Below, in pieces: positions 51,607 through 61,108 of a stretch of 64,000 bases of DNA. The first letter of the stretch is position 1; every line of letters starts with the position of its first letter. The notes beneath the pieces were generated by a model. The model worked only from the letters and a program-made list of their open reading frames with translations. It was not told the DNA's origin and searched no databases. The DNA is from Clostridium sp. (GTDB lineage Bacteria > Cyanobacteriota > Vampirovibrionia > Gastranaerophilales > Gastranaerophilaceae), in assembly GCA_018362895.1 (NCBI GenBank), contig JAHALR010000006.1:124001-188000 (forward strand), read 5' to 3'. The position numbers were made by a program, and so were the translations under genes.

Positions 51607-52983
51607 ATGAGTCAGGAAAATATAATCGAAGTTTGGAATGATGTATTGTCTATTTTGGAAAAGGAAATCTCCGATTCTACTTTTTCAACATGGATTGTTC
51701 CTTTGGAGCCTCAATATTTTGATGAAAACAGTTTTGTTGTTCACACCGGGCAGGCTTTTGCTCCGACTATGCTTCGAAAAAATCATTACGGAGAAATGTC
51801 TGCTGCGTTGAAAAAAGTTCTGGGTAAAGATTTGGAACTTAAGATTGTTTTTGATGAAGAGCTTGCCAAAAAATTTGCTAAAAAGGCCGCAAAATCAAAA
51901 GCTTCGGCAGCTGTTTCGGAAGAAAAAAACAGACCTGACTATGACAGCCTCACACAGATGCAGTCCTCAAATTTAAACTTGAAATATAAGTTTGAAAACT
52001 TTGTAGTCGGCTCGAACAACAAGCTTGCTTATGTTGCAGCACAGACAGTTGCACAAAAACCGGGTGAAAAATATAATCCTCTATACATCTATGGCGGTCC
52101 CGGGCTTGGGAAGACTCACATTATGCAGGCTATCGGACATTACATAATCAAAAACAGACCAGAACTCAAGGTGCTTTTTATTACTGCAGAAGAGTTCGTG
52201 AATGATGTTGTGAATGCATTGGCTCGCGGTGATGAAAAAACAAAAAAAATGAACAAATTCCGTAAAAAATACAGAGAATGCGATGTTCTTTTGATTGATG
52301 ATATTCAGCTTATTGCAGGAAAAACACGAACAGAAGAAGAGGTTTTTAACACCTTCAACACTCTTCACGGCTCGGGCAAGCAAATTGTTCTGACTTCAGA
52401 CAGAACTCCAAAAGAAATTCCCTCGCTTTCCGACAGGCTGGTGAGCCGTTTTGAATGGGGGCTTATGGCTGACATTCAGGTTCCGGATATTGAAACAAGA
52501 ATGGCTATTTTGAGTAATCTTTCGAGGGATTCAAACATCGCAGTTCCTAACAAAATAATAGAGTTTCTTGCTCAGGTTTATGCAAGCAATATACGTGAAC
52601 TCGAAGGCGCATTTAACCGTGTGACTGCGTATGCAAGTATTAATGAAACAGAATTGACTCTTGAAAATGTGAAAAAGATTATCAACTATAAAGAACAGCT
52701 CAAAACATACTCTTTTGACGGAATTGTTGATGAAGTTGCTTCTTATTATAATATTTCTCCAAAAGACATAAAAGGTTCAGGTCGTGCCGCAAAAATCGCA
52801 GAAGCAAGACAGGTTGCTATTTATCTTTGCCGTGAATTGACAAAACAGAGCTTCCCGGCTATCGGTGATTTTTTTGAAAGAAAACACACTACGATTCTAT
52901 ACTCTTATGAAAAAATCAAAGAAGAGCTTGAGACGAACAATGTTCTGTCTATGGCTGTTGAAGCTGTTTCACAAAAACTCTGA
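51607..52983 (+). CDS. dnaA: chromosomal replication initiator DnaA
   Basis: 458 residues with all four domains: domain I (WNDVLSILEKEIS...FSTWIVPL), a linker at about 85-125, an AAA+ domain with Walker A GGPGLGKTH and Walker B LLIDDIQLIAGK, and the C-terminal DNA-binding domain. In domain IV the usual RSRSxARPRQ reads GRAAKIAEARQ (393-402), and FGGRDHTTV is shortened to FERKHTTI (423-430), so the residue that is Asp in E. coli is Lys. dnaN, gyrB or other oriC neighbours and clusters of DnaA boxes are not seen nearby. It converges on dnaE with 8 bp between. Confidence 0.96.
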   Translation: MSQENIIEVWNDVLSILEKEISDSTFSTWIVPLEPQYFDENSFVVHTGQAFAPTMLRKNHYGEMSAALKKVLGKDLELKIVFDEELAKKFAKKAAKSKASAAVSEEKNRPDYDSLTQMQSSNLNLKYKFENFVVGSNNKLAYVAAQTVAQKPGEKYNPLYIYGGPGLGKTHIMQAIGHYIIKNRPELKVLFITAEEFVNDVVNALARGDEKTKKMNKFRKKYRECDVLLIDDIQLIAGKTRTEEEVFNTFNTLHGSGKQIVLTSDRTPKEIPSLSDRLVSRFEWGLMADIQVPDIETRMAILSNLSRDSNIAVPNKIIEFLAQVYASNIRELEGAFNRVTAYASINETELTLENVKKIINYKEQLKTYSFDGIVDEVASYYNISPKDIKGSGRAAKIAEARQVAIYLCRELTKQSFPAIGDFFERKHTTILYSYEKIKEELETNNVLSMAVEAVSQKL

Positions 52984-52991
52984 TTGAATCT

Positions 52992-55900
52992 TTATTCGTC
53001 TAAGGATTTAATTCCGATTTCGATTTTTTGAGGAAAGTTGTTTGTGATTGCGTGTACAAGCTCGTTTGATGCATCAACCCAGAAATTTGAACCGCATAGA
53101 ATTCTCACTTCTCTTTCTTGAGCAGTGTCATCTTTTTCTTTCATTTTGATGACGACAGGGTCTGAGCCTTTAAAATGAGTAAGTACATCTTTCAATCCTA
53201 CAAGTTCTTCAAAAGGCATATCTGCTTTTATATTAAGAGTTACGATGTTGCTGTTTTCAACTGCTTTTACGGAATCCACAATTATGTTGAACTGTTCTTC
53301 ATCCCTTTTTTGGATTTTGCCCGAGATTATAACTTTCTTTTCCGATTCAATAAAAGAGTTGTAATCAATCAGTGTTTTGTGGAATGCGACAAATTCAACC
53401 TTGCCTGTGAGGTCTTCAATTATTCCTGCTTTAAGAAATTTTGTCGGGTCTTTTTTTGTAGGAATCTGCCTAACCTGTGACAAAAGCCCGCAAACTGTAA
53501 CGGATTTGTCGTTTGGCATGTCTTTAAGCTCTGCTATGTTGTGAGTTGTCAAAAACGGAAGCTTGTCAATTATGCTGGAAAGCGGGTGGCTTGTTACATA
53601 AAAGCCGAGATATTCTTTTTCAAAAGCTTGAATCTGCTTGTCATCAAATTCTTCTTCACTTCCTGTGAGTGTGTATGTGTCAAGGTCAAGCCCTGAGCTT
53701 GTGGTCATACCGGCAAAGAGACTTGCCTGTCCGAGCATTTTTGCTTCGTTTTGTCTGTAAGCAGAAGCAACCAGTGAGTCTAGGTTTTCCATAAGCTGTT
53801 TTCTGCTTTTTTCAATGTTAACAAAAGCACCTGACTTGATTAAACTTTCCAGAGTCCTTTTGTTCAATGCTTTTGAATCAATTCTTGTGCAAAAATCATA
53901 AAGTGATTTGAATTCACCTTCTTCTGTTTTACGCTCTTTTTCAATCAGCTCAATTACACCTTCACCAACGTTTTTGATTGATGCCAGCCCGAAGCGGATG
54001 TTGTCTCCGTCCGGTGTAAATTTTGCGTTTGACTTGTTGATGTCAGGGGCAAGAACTTTTATGCCCATTTTCTGACACTCTCCTATGTAAAGCTGTGTTT
54101 TTTCCTGATCGTTTGAAACGCTGGAGAGCAGTGCTGACATATATTCAACAGGATAATGTGCTTTGAGATAAGCTGTCTGGTATGCTACAAATGCGTATGC
54201 TGCGGAGTGGCTTCGGTTGAAACAGTATGCAGCAAACTTTTCGATTTGTTCAAAAAGTTCTTCTGCCTGTTTTTGTGTCATTCCGTGTTTTGCAGAGTTT
54301 TGTACAAACAAACCTTTCTGTTCCGCCATTTTTTCCAGCTGTTTTTTACCCATCATACGACGGACGTTGTCAGCTTGACCGAGAGAGTAATCTGCCAAAG
54401 TCTGGAAAATCTGCATGATTTGTTCCTGATAAACAATTGTTCCGTATGTATCTTTCAAGATAGGCTCAAGATCAGGGTGTGCATATTCGATTTTTTGACG
54501 TCCGTGTTTTCTTTGTACAAAGTCATCCACCATTCCGGAGTTCAACGGCCCCGGGCGAAACAGTGCAACAAGAGCACCCAAATCTTCAAATACAGAAGGC
54601 TTCAAATCTTTTACAAGCTTTTTCATACCTGCGGATTCTAGCTGGAATACACCGTCTGTGTCGCCCTTTTGAAGCAGTTCAAAAGTTGCTTCATCATCGA
54701 GCGGAATGTTGTTTATGTCAACTTTTTCACCTGTTCTGGCTTCAACCATTTTAAGTGCGCTGTGAATGATAGTAAGGTTTCGAAGCCCAAGAAAGTCCAT
54801 TTTCAAAAGTCCGATGTGTTCATCTTCTATCATTGTGTATTCTGTAACTATCAAACCTTCTTTTGAAGGTTCAACAGGCACAACGTCTTCAAGCGGCATT
54901 TTGGAAATAATTACGCCTGCTGCGTGCATACCGGTGTTGTTTTTCAAGCCCTCAATGGCTTTTGCCATATCTACGAGTTTTTTGACAGTCGGATCTGTGT
55001 CATAAAGCTTTTTAAGCTCCATTCCTTCTTTTAGCGCATCGTCGATTTTTATCTTTGGTTCACCCGGAATCAACTGTGCCCACTGATTGCTTTGTGCGTA
55101 GGGGATATCATAAACCCTTGCCACTGATTTCATTGCGTTTCTTGCTGCAAGAGTACCAAAGGTGATAATCTGACAAACCTTGTCAGCTCCGTATTTCTTT
55201 GTTACATAGTCAATTACCTCGCCGCGGCGTTCAACACAAAAATCTATATCGACATCGGGCATGCTGACACGTTCGGGGTTCAGGAATCTTTCAAACAACA
55301 GATTGTGACGAATCGGATCCAGGTCGGTAATCTCAAGCGCGTAAGAAATCAAACTACCCGCAGCTGAGCCTCTTCCCGGGCCGACAGGGATGTCGTTTCT
55401 TTTTGCAAAATGGATAAAGTCGGATACGATGAGGAAGTATTCGGCAAAACCCATTTTGTTGATTACGCCCAGTTCATAGTCCATACGCTCTTTCAAAGCC
55501 GGTGTCAGGGCTCCGTAGCGTTTTTTTATTCCCTCAAGTGTTAAATATTCAAGATATGATTCGGATGTGTGATTGGGCGGAAGTTCAAAATACGGGATAT
55601 GATATTTGCCCATTTCAATTATCAGGTGACATTTGTCAGCTACTTCGACCGTGTTTTTTATACATTCTTCAAACAGATCCGCATCCATCCAGCGGAAAGA
55701 ATCTCTGAGCTGTTCGGGTGTTTTTACATAAAATTCATCATTCGGGAATTTAAAACGGTTGTTGCTCTCTTTGAGTGCGTTAGTCTGGATACACAAAAGT
55801 GTGTCGTGCCAGTCTGCATCTTCTTTTTTTAGATAATGGCTGTCGTTTGTGATAACCATTTTTATTCCGAGTTCTTTTGCCAGTTCAATCATTCCCGGGT

Positions 55901-56450
55901 TAGACATTTTTTGTTTTTCAAGTCCGTGGTCTTGAAGCTCTATGTAATAGTCATCGCCGAAAAGATTTTTGTAGAATTTTGCTGCTTCATAGGAGGCTTC
56001 TTTGTTGCCCTGAATAAAGCCCTGTGCAATTTCTCCTTGAACGCATGCAGAAAGGCAGATGAGTCCTTCGTGATGTTGTTCTATCAGTTCGTGATTGATT
56101 CTTGGTTTGTAATACATCCCTTTGCATTTTGCAATTGAGACAAGTTTTACAAGGTTTTTGTATCCTGTTTGGTCTTTTGCTATCAAAACAAGGTGATAAG
56201 GGTGGGTTTTTGCCGGATTTTTCTCTGTAATATCTCCGTCGTACACATAAAATTCACAGCCGATAAGCGGTTTAATTCCTGCGCTTTTTGCTTCTTCATA
56301 CATTTGAATTGCGCCGTACATGTTCCCATGGTCGGTGAGTGCGACTGCGGGCATGTTGTTTTCTTTTGCAAATTTGCAAAGCTCTTTTATTCGGATTGCT
56401 CCGTCTAACAAGCTGTTTTCGGTGTGTAAGTGTAACGGTACGTATTGCAT
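52992..56450 (-). CDS. dnaE: DNA polymerase III alpha subunit DnaE
   Basis: 1152 residues, the replicative polymerase. N-terminal PHP domain (PLHLHTENSLLDG, LTDHGNMYGA), polymerase palm and thumb with GPGRGSAAGSLISY and PDVDIDFC, then the beta-binding/OB-fold C-terminus. AGGGGA lies 12 nt before the ATG. The FAAYCFNRSHS site, where many cyanobacterial DnaE proteins carry the split intein, is uninterrupted here (about residue 744). Probably the last gene of a secA-zorA-like-zorB-like-dnaE run on the - strand. Confidence 0.96.
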   Translation of the reverse strand: MQYVPLHLHTENSLLDGAIRIKELCKFAKENNMPAVALTDHGNMYGAIQMYEEAKSAGIKPLIGCEFYVYDGDITEKNPAKTHPYHLVLIAKDQTGYKNLVKLVSIAKCKGMYYKPRINHELIEQHHEGLICLSACVQGEIAQGFIQGNKEASYEAAKFYKNLFGDDYYIELQDHGLEKQKMSNPGMIELAKELGIKMVITNDSHYLKKEDADWHDTLLCIQTNALKESNNRFKFPNDEFYVKTPEQLRDSFRWMDADLFEECIKNTVEVADKCHLIIEMGKYHIPYFELPPNHTSESYLEYLTLEGIKKRYGALTPALKERMDYELGVINKMGFAEYFLIVSDFIHFAKRNDIPVGPGRGSAAGSLISYALEITDLDPIRHNLLFERFLNPERVSMPDVDIDFCVERRGEVIDYVTKKYGADKVCQIITFGTLAARNAMKSVARVYDIPYAQSNQWAQLIPGEPKIKIDDALKEGMELKKLYDTDPTVKKLVDMAKAIEGLKNNTGMHAAGVIISKMPLEDVVPVEPSKEGLIVTEYTMIEDEHIGLLKMDFLGLRNLTIIHSALKMVEARTGEKVDINNIPLDDEATFELLQKGDTDGVFQLESAGMKKLVKDLKPSVFEDLGALVALFRPGPLNSGMVDDFVQRKHGRQKIEYAHPDLEPILKDTYGTIVYQEQIMQIFQTLADYSLGQADNVRRMMGKKQLEKMAEQKGLFVQNSAKHGMTQKQAEELFEQIEKFAAYCFNRSHSAAYAFVAYQTAYLKAHYPVEYMSALLSSVSNDQEKTQLYIGECQKMGIKVLAPDINKSNAKFTPDGDNIRFGLASIKNVGEGVIELIEKERKTEEGEFKSLYDFCTRIDSKALNKRTLESLIKSGAFVNIEKSRKQLMENLDSLVASAYRQNEAKMLGQASLFAGMTTSSGLDLDTYTLTGSEEEFDDKQIQAFEKEYLGFYVTSHPLSSIIDKLPFLTTHNIAELKDMPNDKSVTVCGLLSQVRQIPTKKDPTKFLKAGIIEDLTGKVEFVAFHKTLIDYNSFIESEKKVIISGKIQKRDEEQFNIIVDSVKAVENSNIVTLNIKADMPFEELVGLKDVLTHFKGSDPVVIKMKEKDDTAQEREVRILCGSNFWVDASNELVHAITNNFPQKIEIGIKSLDE

Positions 56451-56529
56451 TTTTTAGTTAATCCCCTGTCTTTAAGAATATTTAATCACACAAGGGGTCG
56501 TTTTTCAGCATTTTATTATGAAACGTAAA

Positions 56530-57222
56530 TTATTTTTTTATCGAGTCAAGGATACTTTTGTCTTTGAACATTATTTTTAATTCAACACGTCTGCTCTTTG
56601 AATAATCTTCTTTTCCGTTTACCATTACAGGCTCTGATGGACCTTTGCCTTCTACTGAAAGGAGTTTGAACAGTTCTTTTTCATAAGATTTTTTGCCTTT
56701 ATAGTTTGAATAAACTATATATTGAGCTACGCTTGAAGCACGTTTCAGACTCAAATCCATATTTTTGAAGTATTTTTCTTCGGGTGTTTTTGCTCCTGCA
56801 AATGCCTGAGAGTCCGTGTGACCTTCGATTATAATCTCAGAGATGTTTTCTCTGATTTTCGGGTCTTTCATGATTGTGTTCAGATACACCGGCACAAACT
56901 TTGACATGTATGTTCTGCCTTTTGATGAAAGTTCCCAGCTGTTCAGTTCAAAAAGTTCAAGGTCAGAAATTTTGATTCTTCCCGAGAACTTGTCAACGTC
57001 AACTTTTATATTGTTTTTTTGAAGTTCTTTTGCTATCTGTTCCGTAACTTTATATTGTGTTTCTTTTTCATTGACTTTGTTCTGTGTGAAACCTGTGATA
57101 GCAAATACAAACAACACAAGAAAAACTACAACCAGCCCGAGAAGCAGGTCGCTCATTGTTACCCAGAATACATTTTCATCACCGCCGCTTTGGGCATTTT
57201 GTTTGTATTTTACATATTTCAT
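56530..57222 (-). CDS. ZorB-like OmpA/MotB family protein
   Basis: 230 residues: one N-terminal membrane helix (about 22-44) preceded by DENVFW and containing Asp25 in VTMSDLLLGL, in the place of the ion-carrying Asp of MotB and ZorB. A short stalk follows, then an OmpA-like peptidoglycan-binding domain (about 80-217; IIEGHTDS 131-138, NMDLSLKRASSVAQYI 154-169, SRRVEL 210-215). It starts 8 nt after the ZorA-like gene. Together they would form a proton- or sodium-driven motor anchored to the wall. Flagellar stator use cannot be excluded. Confidence 0.75.
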   Translation of the reverse strand: MKYVKYKQNAQSGGDENVFWVTMSDLLLGLVVVFLVLFVFAITGFTQNKVNEKETQYKVTEQIAKELQKNNIKVDVDKFSGRIKISDLELFELNSWELSSKGRTYMSKFVPVYLNTIMKDPKIRENISEIIIEGHTDSQAFAGAKTPEEKYFKNMDLSLKRASSVAQYIVYSNYKGKKSYEKELFKLLSVEGKGPSEPVMVNGKEDYSKSRRVELKIMFKDKSILDSIKK

Positions 57223-57230
57223 ATTGCGGA

Positions 57231-58109
57231 TTATTCCTCGTCACTGTTTCCGAAAAGGTCGTCTAAAATTCCCTTTGACCCTTTTTTATTCAGGTTTTCC
57301 TGAAGTTTGTTCACAGAGAAAATCAAATTGTCCAGGTAAGGAACAAGCGATTCTTTAAAACTTTTGTCAAAAGCTGTTTTCATCTGAGCAGGCAGTGTTT
57401 CAAAAGCCTGATTCAAAGAATTGTTCTGAAGTTTTGATTCTCTTAATAGCTCTACGAGGAACTTTTCAGAGGTTATGTTGTCAAAAAGTTTGTTCAGCTC
57501 AAGCTGAAATGCACTCAAAGGGGTAATGCAAAGATTTTTGTACAAGATTCTTTCTATAATCATAAAGAGAATAGATGAACCGACTGCGACAACCGAAATC
57601 ATTGCTGCTACTTTCATTGCTGCAAGCAGTGAAGAAACCGAAGCGATTGTTGCTTCCTGTGTGGCAAAATTCACTTTTGAAAATGCAAGAGAAATGTGAA
57701 GAAAGGTGAAAAGAGGCCCGAGACCTGTCAGGATAGTTGGAACAGCCGAGATGAATTTGTAATTCAGCTTGCTGTTTACGAGTGTTTCTTCATTAAAGAA
57801 AAATCCTGAATCAACAGTACATTGAATGTTTGAGGTTTCGTTTGCACTAATCATTCCGTCATTGAATACAAGCGTATTTTTGAACTCTACCCAGTAGTTA
57901 GACAAAAACGGTGTTCTTGAGAAGATTTCATCAAGTTCTTTAAAGCGGTATGCAATGTTTCCCTTTTTGAAACTCTTTAAGACATTTGTCAGTGAGGTCA
58001 AAGATTTGTTTATGTAGAGAACTTTTTTTACATAGTAAATGATAACACCCGTAAAAAGTACAAGAATAGCAAGAATTACAGGGTCTAAAAAGAGTTTAAA
58101 ATCAAACAT
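57231..58109 (-). CDS. ZorA-like MotA/TolQ/ExbB family proton-channel protein
   Basis: 292 residues from the second ATG (58109), which is better spaced from AAGGAAG than the first (58112). One N-terminal helix (about 12-33), a cytoplasmic domain, then two helices: VPTILTGLGPLFTFLHISLAF (about 124-144) and AAMISVVAVGSSILFMIIERIL. This three-helix order and the LTGLG-x-L-F-T-F core fit ZorA and ExbB/TolQ rather than the four-helix MotA. The C-terminal tail is about 100 residues with helical segments, shorter than in type I Zorya ZorA. Upstream, TGGTATAAA could serve as an extended -10 on the - strand (about 58143-58151). Confidence 0.75.
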   Translation of the reverse strand: MFDFKLFLDPVILAILVLFTGVIIYYVKKVLYINKSLTSLTNVLKSFKKGNIAYRFKELDEIFSRTPFLSNYWVEFKNTLVFNDGMISANETSNIQCTVDSGFFFNEETLVNSKLNYKFISAVPTILTGLGPLFTFLHISLAFSKVNFATQEATIASVSSLLAAMKVAAMISVVAVGSSILFMIIERILYKNLCITPLSAFQLELNKLFDNITSEKFLVELLRESKLQNNSLNQAFETLPAQMKTAFDKSFKESLVPYLDNLIFSVNKLQENLNKKGSKGILDDLFGNSDEE

Positions 58110-58174
58110 CATACTTCCTTATTTTTGTATTATTTATATATATTTATACCATTTTTTGTGAAGGTATACAATTT

Positions 58175-60973
58175 TTAGGCATCTTTGCCGCAGCAGTTTT
58201 TATATTTCTTTCCGCTTCCGCAGGGGCAAGGGTCATTTCTGCCTATTTTTTCACCTTTTTGTACCGGTGTTGAAACTTCGTTCCCTTCTTCATCAGGAGC
58301 TTTGAAGGTTTGTGCTGCCTGAGAGAGCTGTGTCTGAATTACTTCGTCGTCTCTTCTGTTTACGATTTGTACACCGAAACGTGTTCTGAACAGATACTTC
58401 ACTGTTTCGGACTGGATTTCATACATCATATTGTTAAACAGGTCATAAGCCTCGCGTTTGTATTCGATGAGAGGGTCTTTTTGACCGTAAGCACGAAGTC
58501 CGATTCCGTCACGGAGCATATCTATGTTGTGTAGGTGATCAATCCATTTGTTGTCAACAACTCTTAAGAGAATATCTTTTTCAATGTTTCTCATCACATT
58601 AGTGTGAGAGAAAGGCTCTTCGGGCACAAAATTTTCCTCGTACTGTTGTTGAATGTCGTTGTAGAATCTGATTGTTGCTTCTTCATGCTCTCTGTAAGCT
58701 TCGATTGCCAGCTTTTTGAGTTTTTCAAAAATAGATTCATAACTCAATCCTTGAAGGTCATTTACTTCAAGGTAAGAAAGCTGCGGAACAAGAGAATGGA
58801 CTTCTTTTATCATACCCTGGAGGTCTTCAAAGATGTATTCCTGAGGATTTTGACCGGGAGAAATGTAGCTTTTTATGATTCTGTCCATTTCTCTTTCAAT
58901 CATGTAATATATATCAGCTGTTAAATCTTCGCCTTTTAAAACACGACGTCTCTGGTTATAGAATTTTTCCCTTTGAATATTCATAACATCGTCGTATTCA
59001 AGTACACTTTTTCTTATATCAAAGTGATAAGTTTCAACTTTTCTTTGTGAAGCCTGAATCTGGCGTGTAATCAAGCCTGACTCGATTGCCATGTCTTCTT
59101 CCACATTGAGTGTGTTCATAAGATTGATAATATGTTGTCCGCCGAAAATTCTCATAAGGTCATCTTCAAGCGAGAGGAAGAATCTTGTTGAGCCGGGATC
59201 GCCCTGTCTGGCCGCACGGCCTCGAAGCTGGTTGTCAATACGGCGTGATTCGTGTCTTTCCGTTCCGATTACGTGAAGACCTCCTGCTTCGACAACTTTG
59301 TCATGTTCCGATTCCGTAAGTGCTTTGGCTTCTGCGAGAGCTTCTTCTTTCAGTTCTTCGTAATTTTCACAAGTTTCGGGTGTAATGTTTTTCTTGTCGA
59401 GTTCTTCTTTTGCAAGATATTCGGGGTTACCGCCTAGAAGAATATCTGTTCCTCGTCCTGCCATGTTTGTTGCGATTGTCACGGCTCCTGAACGTCCTGC
59501 CTGTGCAATTATGTATGCTTCTTTTTCGTGGTGTTTTGCGTTCAGAACATTGTGAGGAATTCCTTTTTTCTTCAAAAGTTCCGAAAGGTATTCAGATTTG
59601 TCTATGCTGATTGTACCAACAAGAACAGGTCTTCCGAGTTTGTGCATCTGCTCAATTTCGTTTACTACGGCAATATATTTTTGTTTTTGAGACTTGTATA
59701 CAACATCCGGCATGTTGATTCTGATGTCAGGTCTGTTTGTCGGAATTGTTGTAACTTCGAGGTTGTAAATTTTTCCAAATTCAGCTTCTTCTGTCATTGC
59801 AGTACCTGTCATACCGGAAAGTTTCGGATAGAGTCTGAACAGGTTCTGGAACGTGATGCTTGCAAGAGTTTGTGTTTCGTCTTGAATCTGTACGCCTTCT
59901 TTGGCTTCAACAGCCTGGTGAAGTCCGTCAGACCAGCGGCGTCCTTCCATCAGACGTCCCGTAAACTCGTCGACAATCATAACTTCGCCGTTTCTGACAA
60001 CGTAGTCTGTATCTTTTTGATAAAGTTCTTTTGCTTTGAGCGCTTGCAGCAGGTGGTGTGCATACTGGCTTGAGACGTCGAAGAGGTCTTCAATTCCGAG
60101 AAGTTTTTCTGCGTGGTCAATTCCTTCTTCAGAGAGGATTACGTTTTTGTTTTTTTCATCGACTTCGTAATCAAGGTCTTTTTGAAGCTGGGGCGCAATC
60201 TTTGACATAGTTTGATAAAGCTGCGCCGATTGCTCGAGTCTGCCTGAAATGATGAGAGGAGTTCTTGCTTCGTCAATCAAAATAGAGTCAACTTCATCGA
60301 TGATAGCGTAGTTGTAAGGTCTTTGAACAAGCATATCCACGCTGCCGGCCATGTTGTCTCTCAGATAATCAAACCCGAACTCGTTGTTTGTTCCGTATGT
60401 GATGTCACAGGCATAAGCTGCTTTTTTTCTTTCAAATTCGTCCATATCACGGCTGTTTGACAGAATAACACCAACCGAAAGCCCGAGGAATTTGTAGATT
60501 CTTCCCATCCATTCGCTGTCACGTTTTGCAAGGTAATCGTTTACGGTAATTACGTGAACTCCTTTGCCTGTAAGGGCATTCAAATATGCAGGAAGTGTAG
60601 CCACAAGGGTTTTACCTTCACCTGTTCTCATTTCTGCGATATGTCCGTTGTGAAGAAAAATTCCGCCTATCAGCTGTACGTCAAAGTGTCTCATGTTCAA
60701 GACACGTTTTCCCGCTTCTCTTACAACCGCAAAAGCCTCGGGAAGGATTTCGTCGAGTGCTTTTTTTTCTAAAGCTCTGTCTTTTTTGAAATCCGAAGAG
60801 AATTCTCTGTTTGCGAGGTGCTCTTTGAATTCCTGTGTTTTTGCCCTCAGTTCTTCGTCAGTCAGCTTCTCCATTTCCGGTTCAAGCTTGTTTATGTGCT
60901 CTACGATGGGCATCATTTTTTTAACTTTTTTCTGGTTAGGATCACCTAAAAGTTTCAGCAATAAATCTATCAT
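58175..60973 (-). CDS. secA: preprotein translocase ATPase SecA
   Basis: 932 residues. Drives Sec-dependent export. Walker A MRTGEGKT at 115-122, the DEVDSILIDEARTPLI motif, GRGTDILLGG and the C-terminal zinc motif CPCGSGKKYKNCC that binds SecB or phospholipid. Ribosome site GAGGAA. Divergent from the helicase gene. Confidence 0.97.
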   Translation of the reverse strand: MIDLLLKLLGDPNQKKVKKMMPIVEHINKLEPEMEKLTDEELRAKTQEFKEHLANREFSSDFKKDRALEKKALDEILPEAFAVVREAGKRVLNMRHFDVQLIGGIFLHNGHIAEMRTGEGKTLVATLPAYLNALTGKGVHVITVNDYLAKRDSEWMGRIYKFLGLSVGVILSNSRDMDEFERKKAAYACDITYGTNNEFGFDYLRDNMAGSVDMLVQRPYNYAIIDEVDSILIDEARTPLIISGRLEQSAQLYQTMSKIAPQLQKDLDYEVDEKNKNVILSEEGIDHAEKLLGIEDLFDVSSQYAHHLLQALKAKELYQKDTDYVVRNGEVMIVDEFTGRLMEGRRWSDGLHQAVEAKEGVQIQDETQTLASITFQNLFRLYPKLSGMTGTAMTEEAEFGKIYNLEVTTIPTNRPDIRINMPDVVYKSQKQKYIAVVNEIEQMHKLGRPVLVGTISIDKSEYLSELLKKKGIPHNVLNAKHHEKEAYIIAQAGRSGAVTIATNMAGRGTDILLGGNPEYLAKEELDKKNITPETCENYEELKEEALAEAKALTESEHDKVVEAGGLHVIGTERHESRRIDNQLRGRAARQGDPGSTRFFLSLEDDLMRIFGGQHIINLMNTLNVEEDMAIESGLITRQIQASQRKVETYHFDIRKSVLEYDDVMNIQREKFYNQRRRVLKGEDLTADIYYMIEREMDRIIKSYISPGQNPQEYIFEDLQGMIKEVHSLVPQLSYLEVNDLQGLSYESIFEKLKKLAIEAYREHEEATIRFYNDIQQQYEENFVPEEPFSHTNVMRNIEKDILLRVVDNKWIDHLHNIDMLRDGIGLRAYGQKDPLIEYKREAYDLFNNMMYEIQSETVKYLFRTRFGVQIVNRRDDEVIQTQLSQAAQTFKAPDEEGNEVSTPVQKGEKIGRNDPCPCGSGKKYKNCCGKDA

Positions 60974-61108
60974 TATATAAAATTCCTCAAGTCTCGTATG
61001 TTTTTCACATTGATTTTACCACAGACAAGGCATTTTGAACACAAAAAAATATGTACAATCGGGCTAATTTTAGGGTATTATAAATATATAGATAAAGATT
61101 GGGAAACA

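Noticed and set aside
56530..58109. calling the pair flagellar MotA and MotB outright
   Set aside because: The channel protein has three helices and a ZorA/ExbB-type core instead of the four-helix MotA plan. A stator role is kept only as an alternative.
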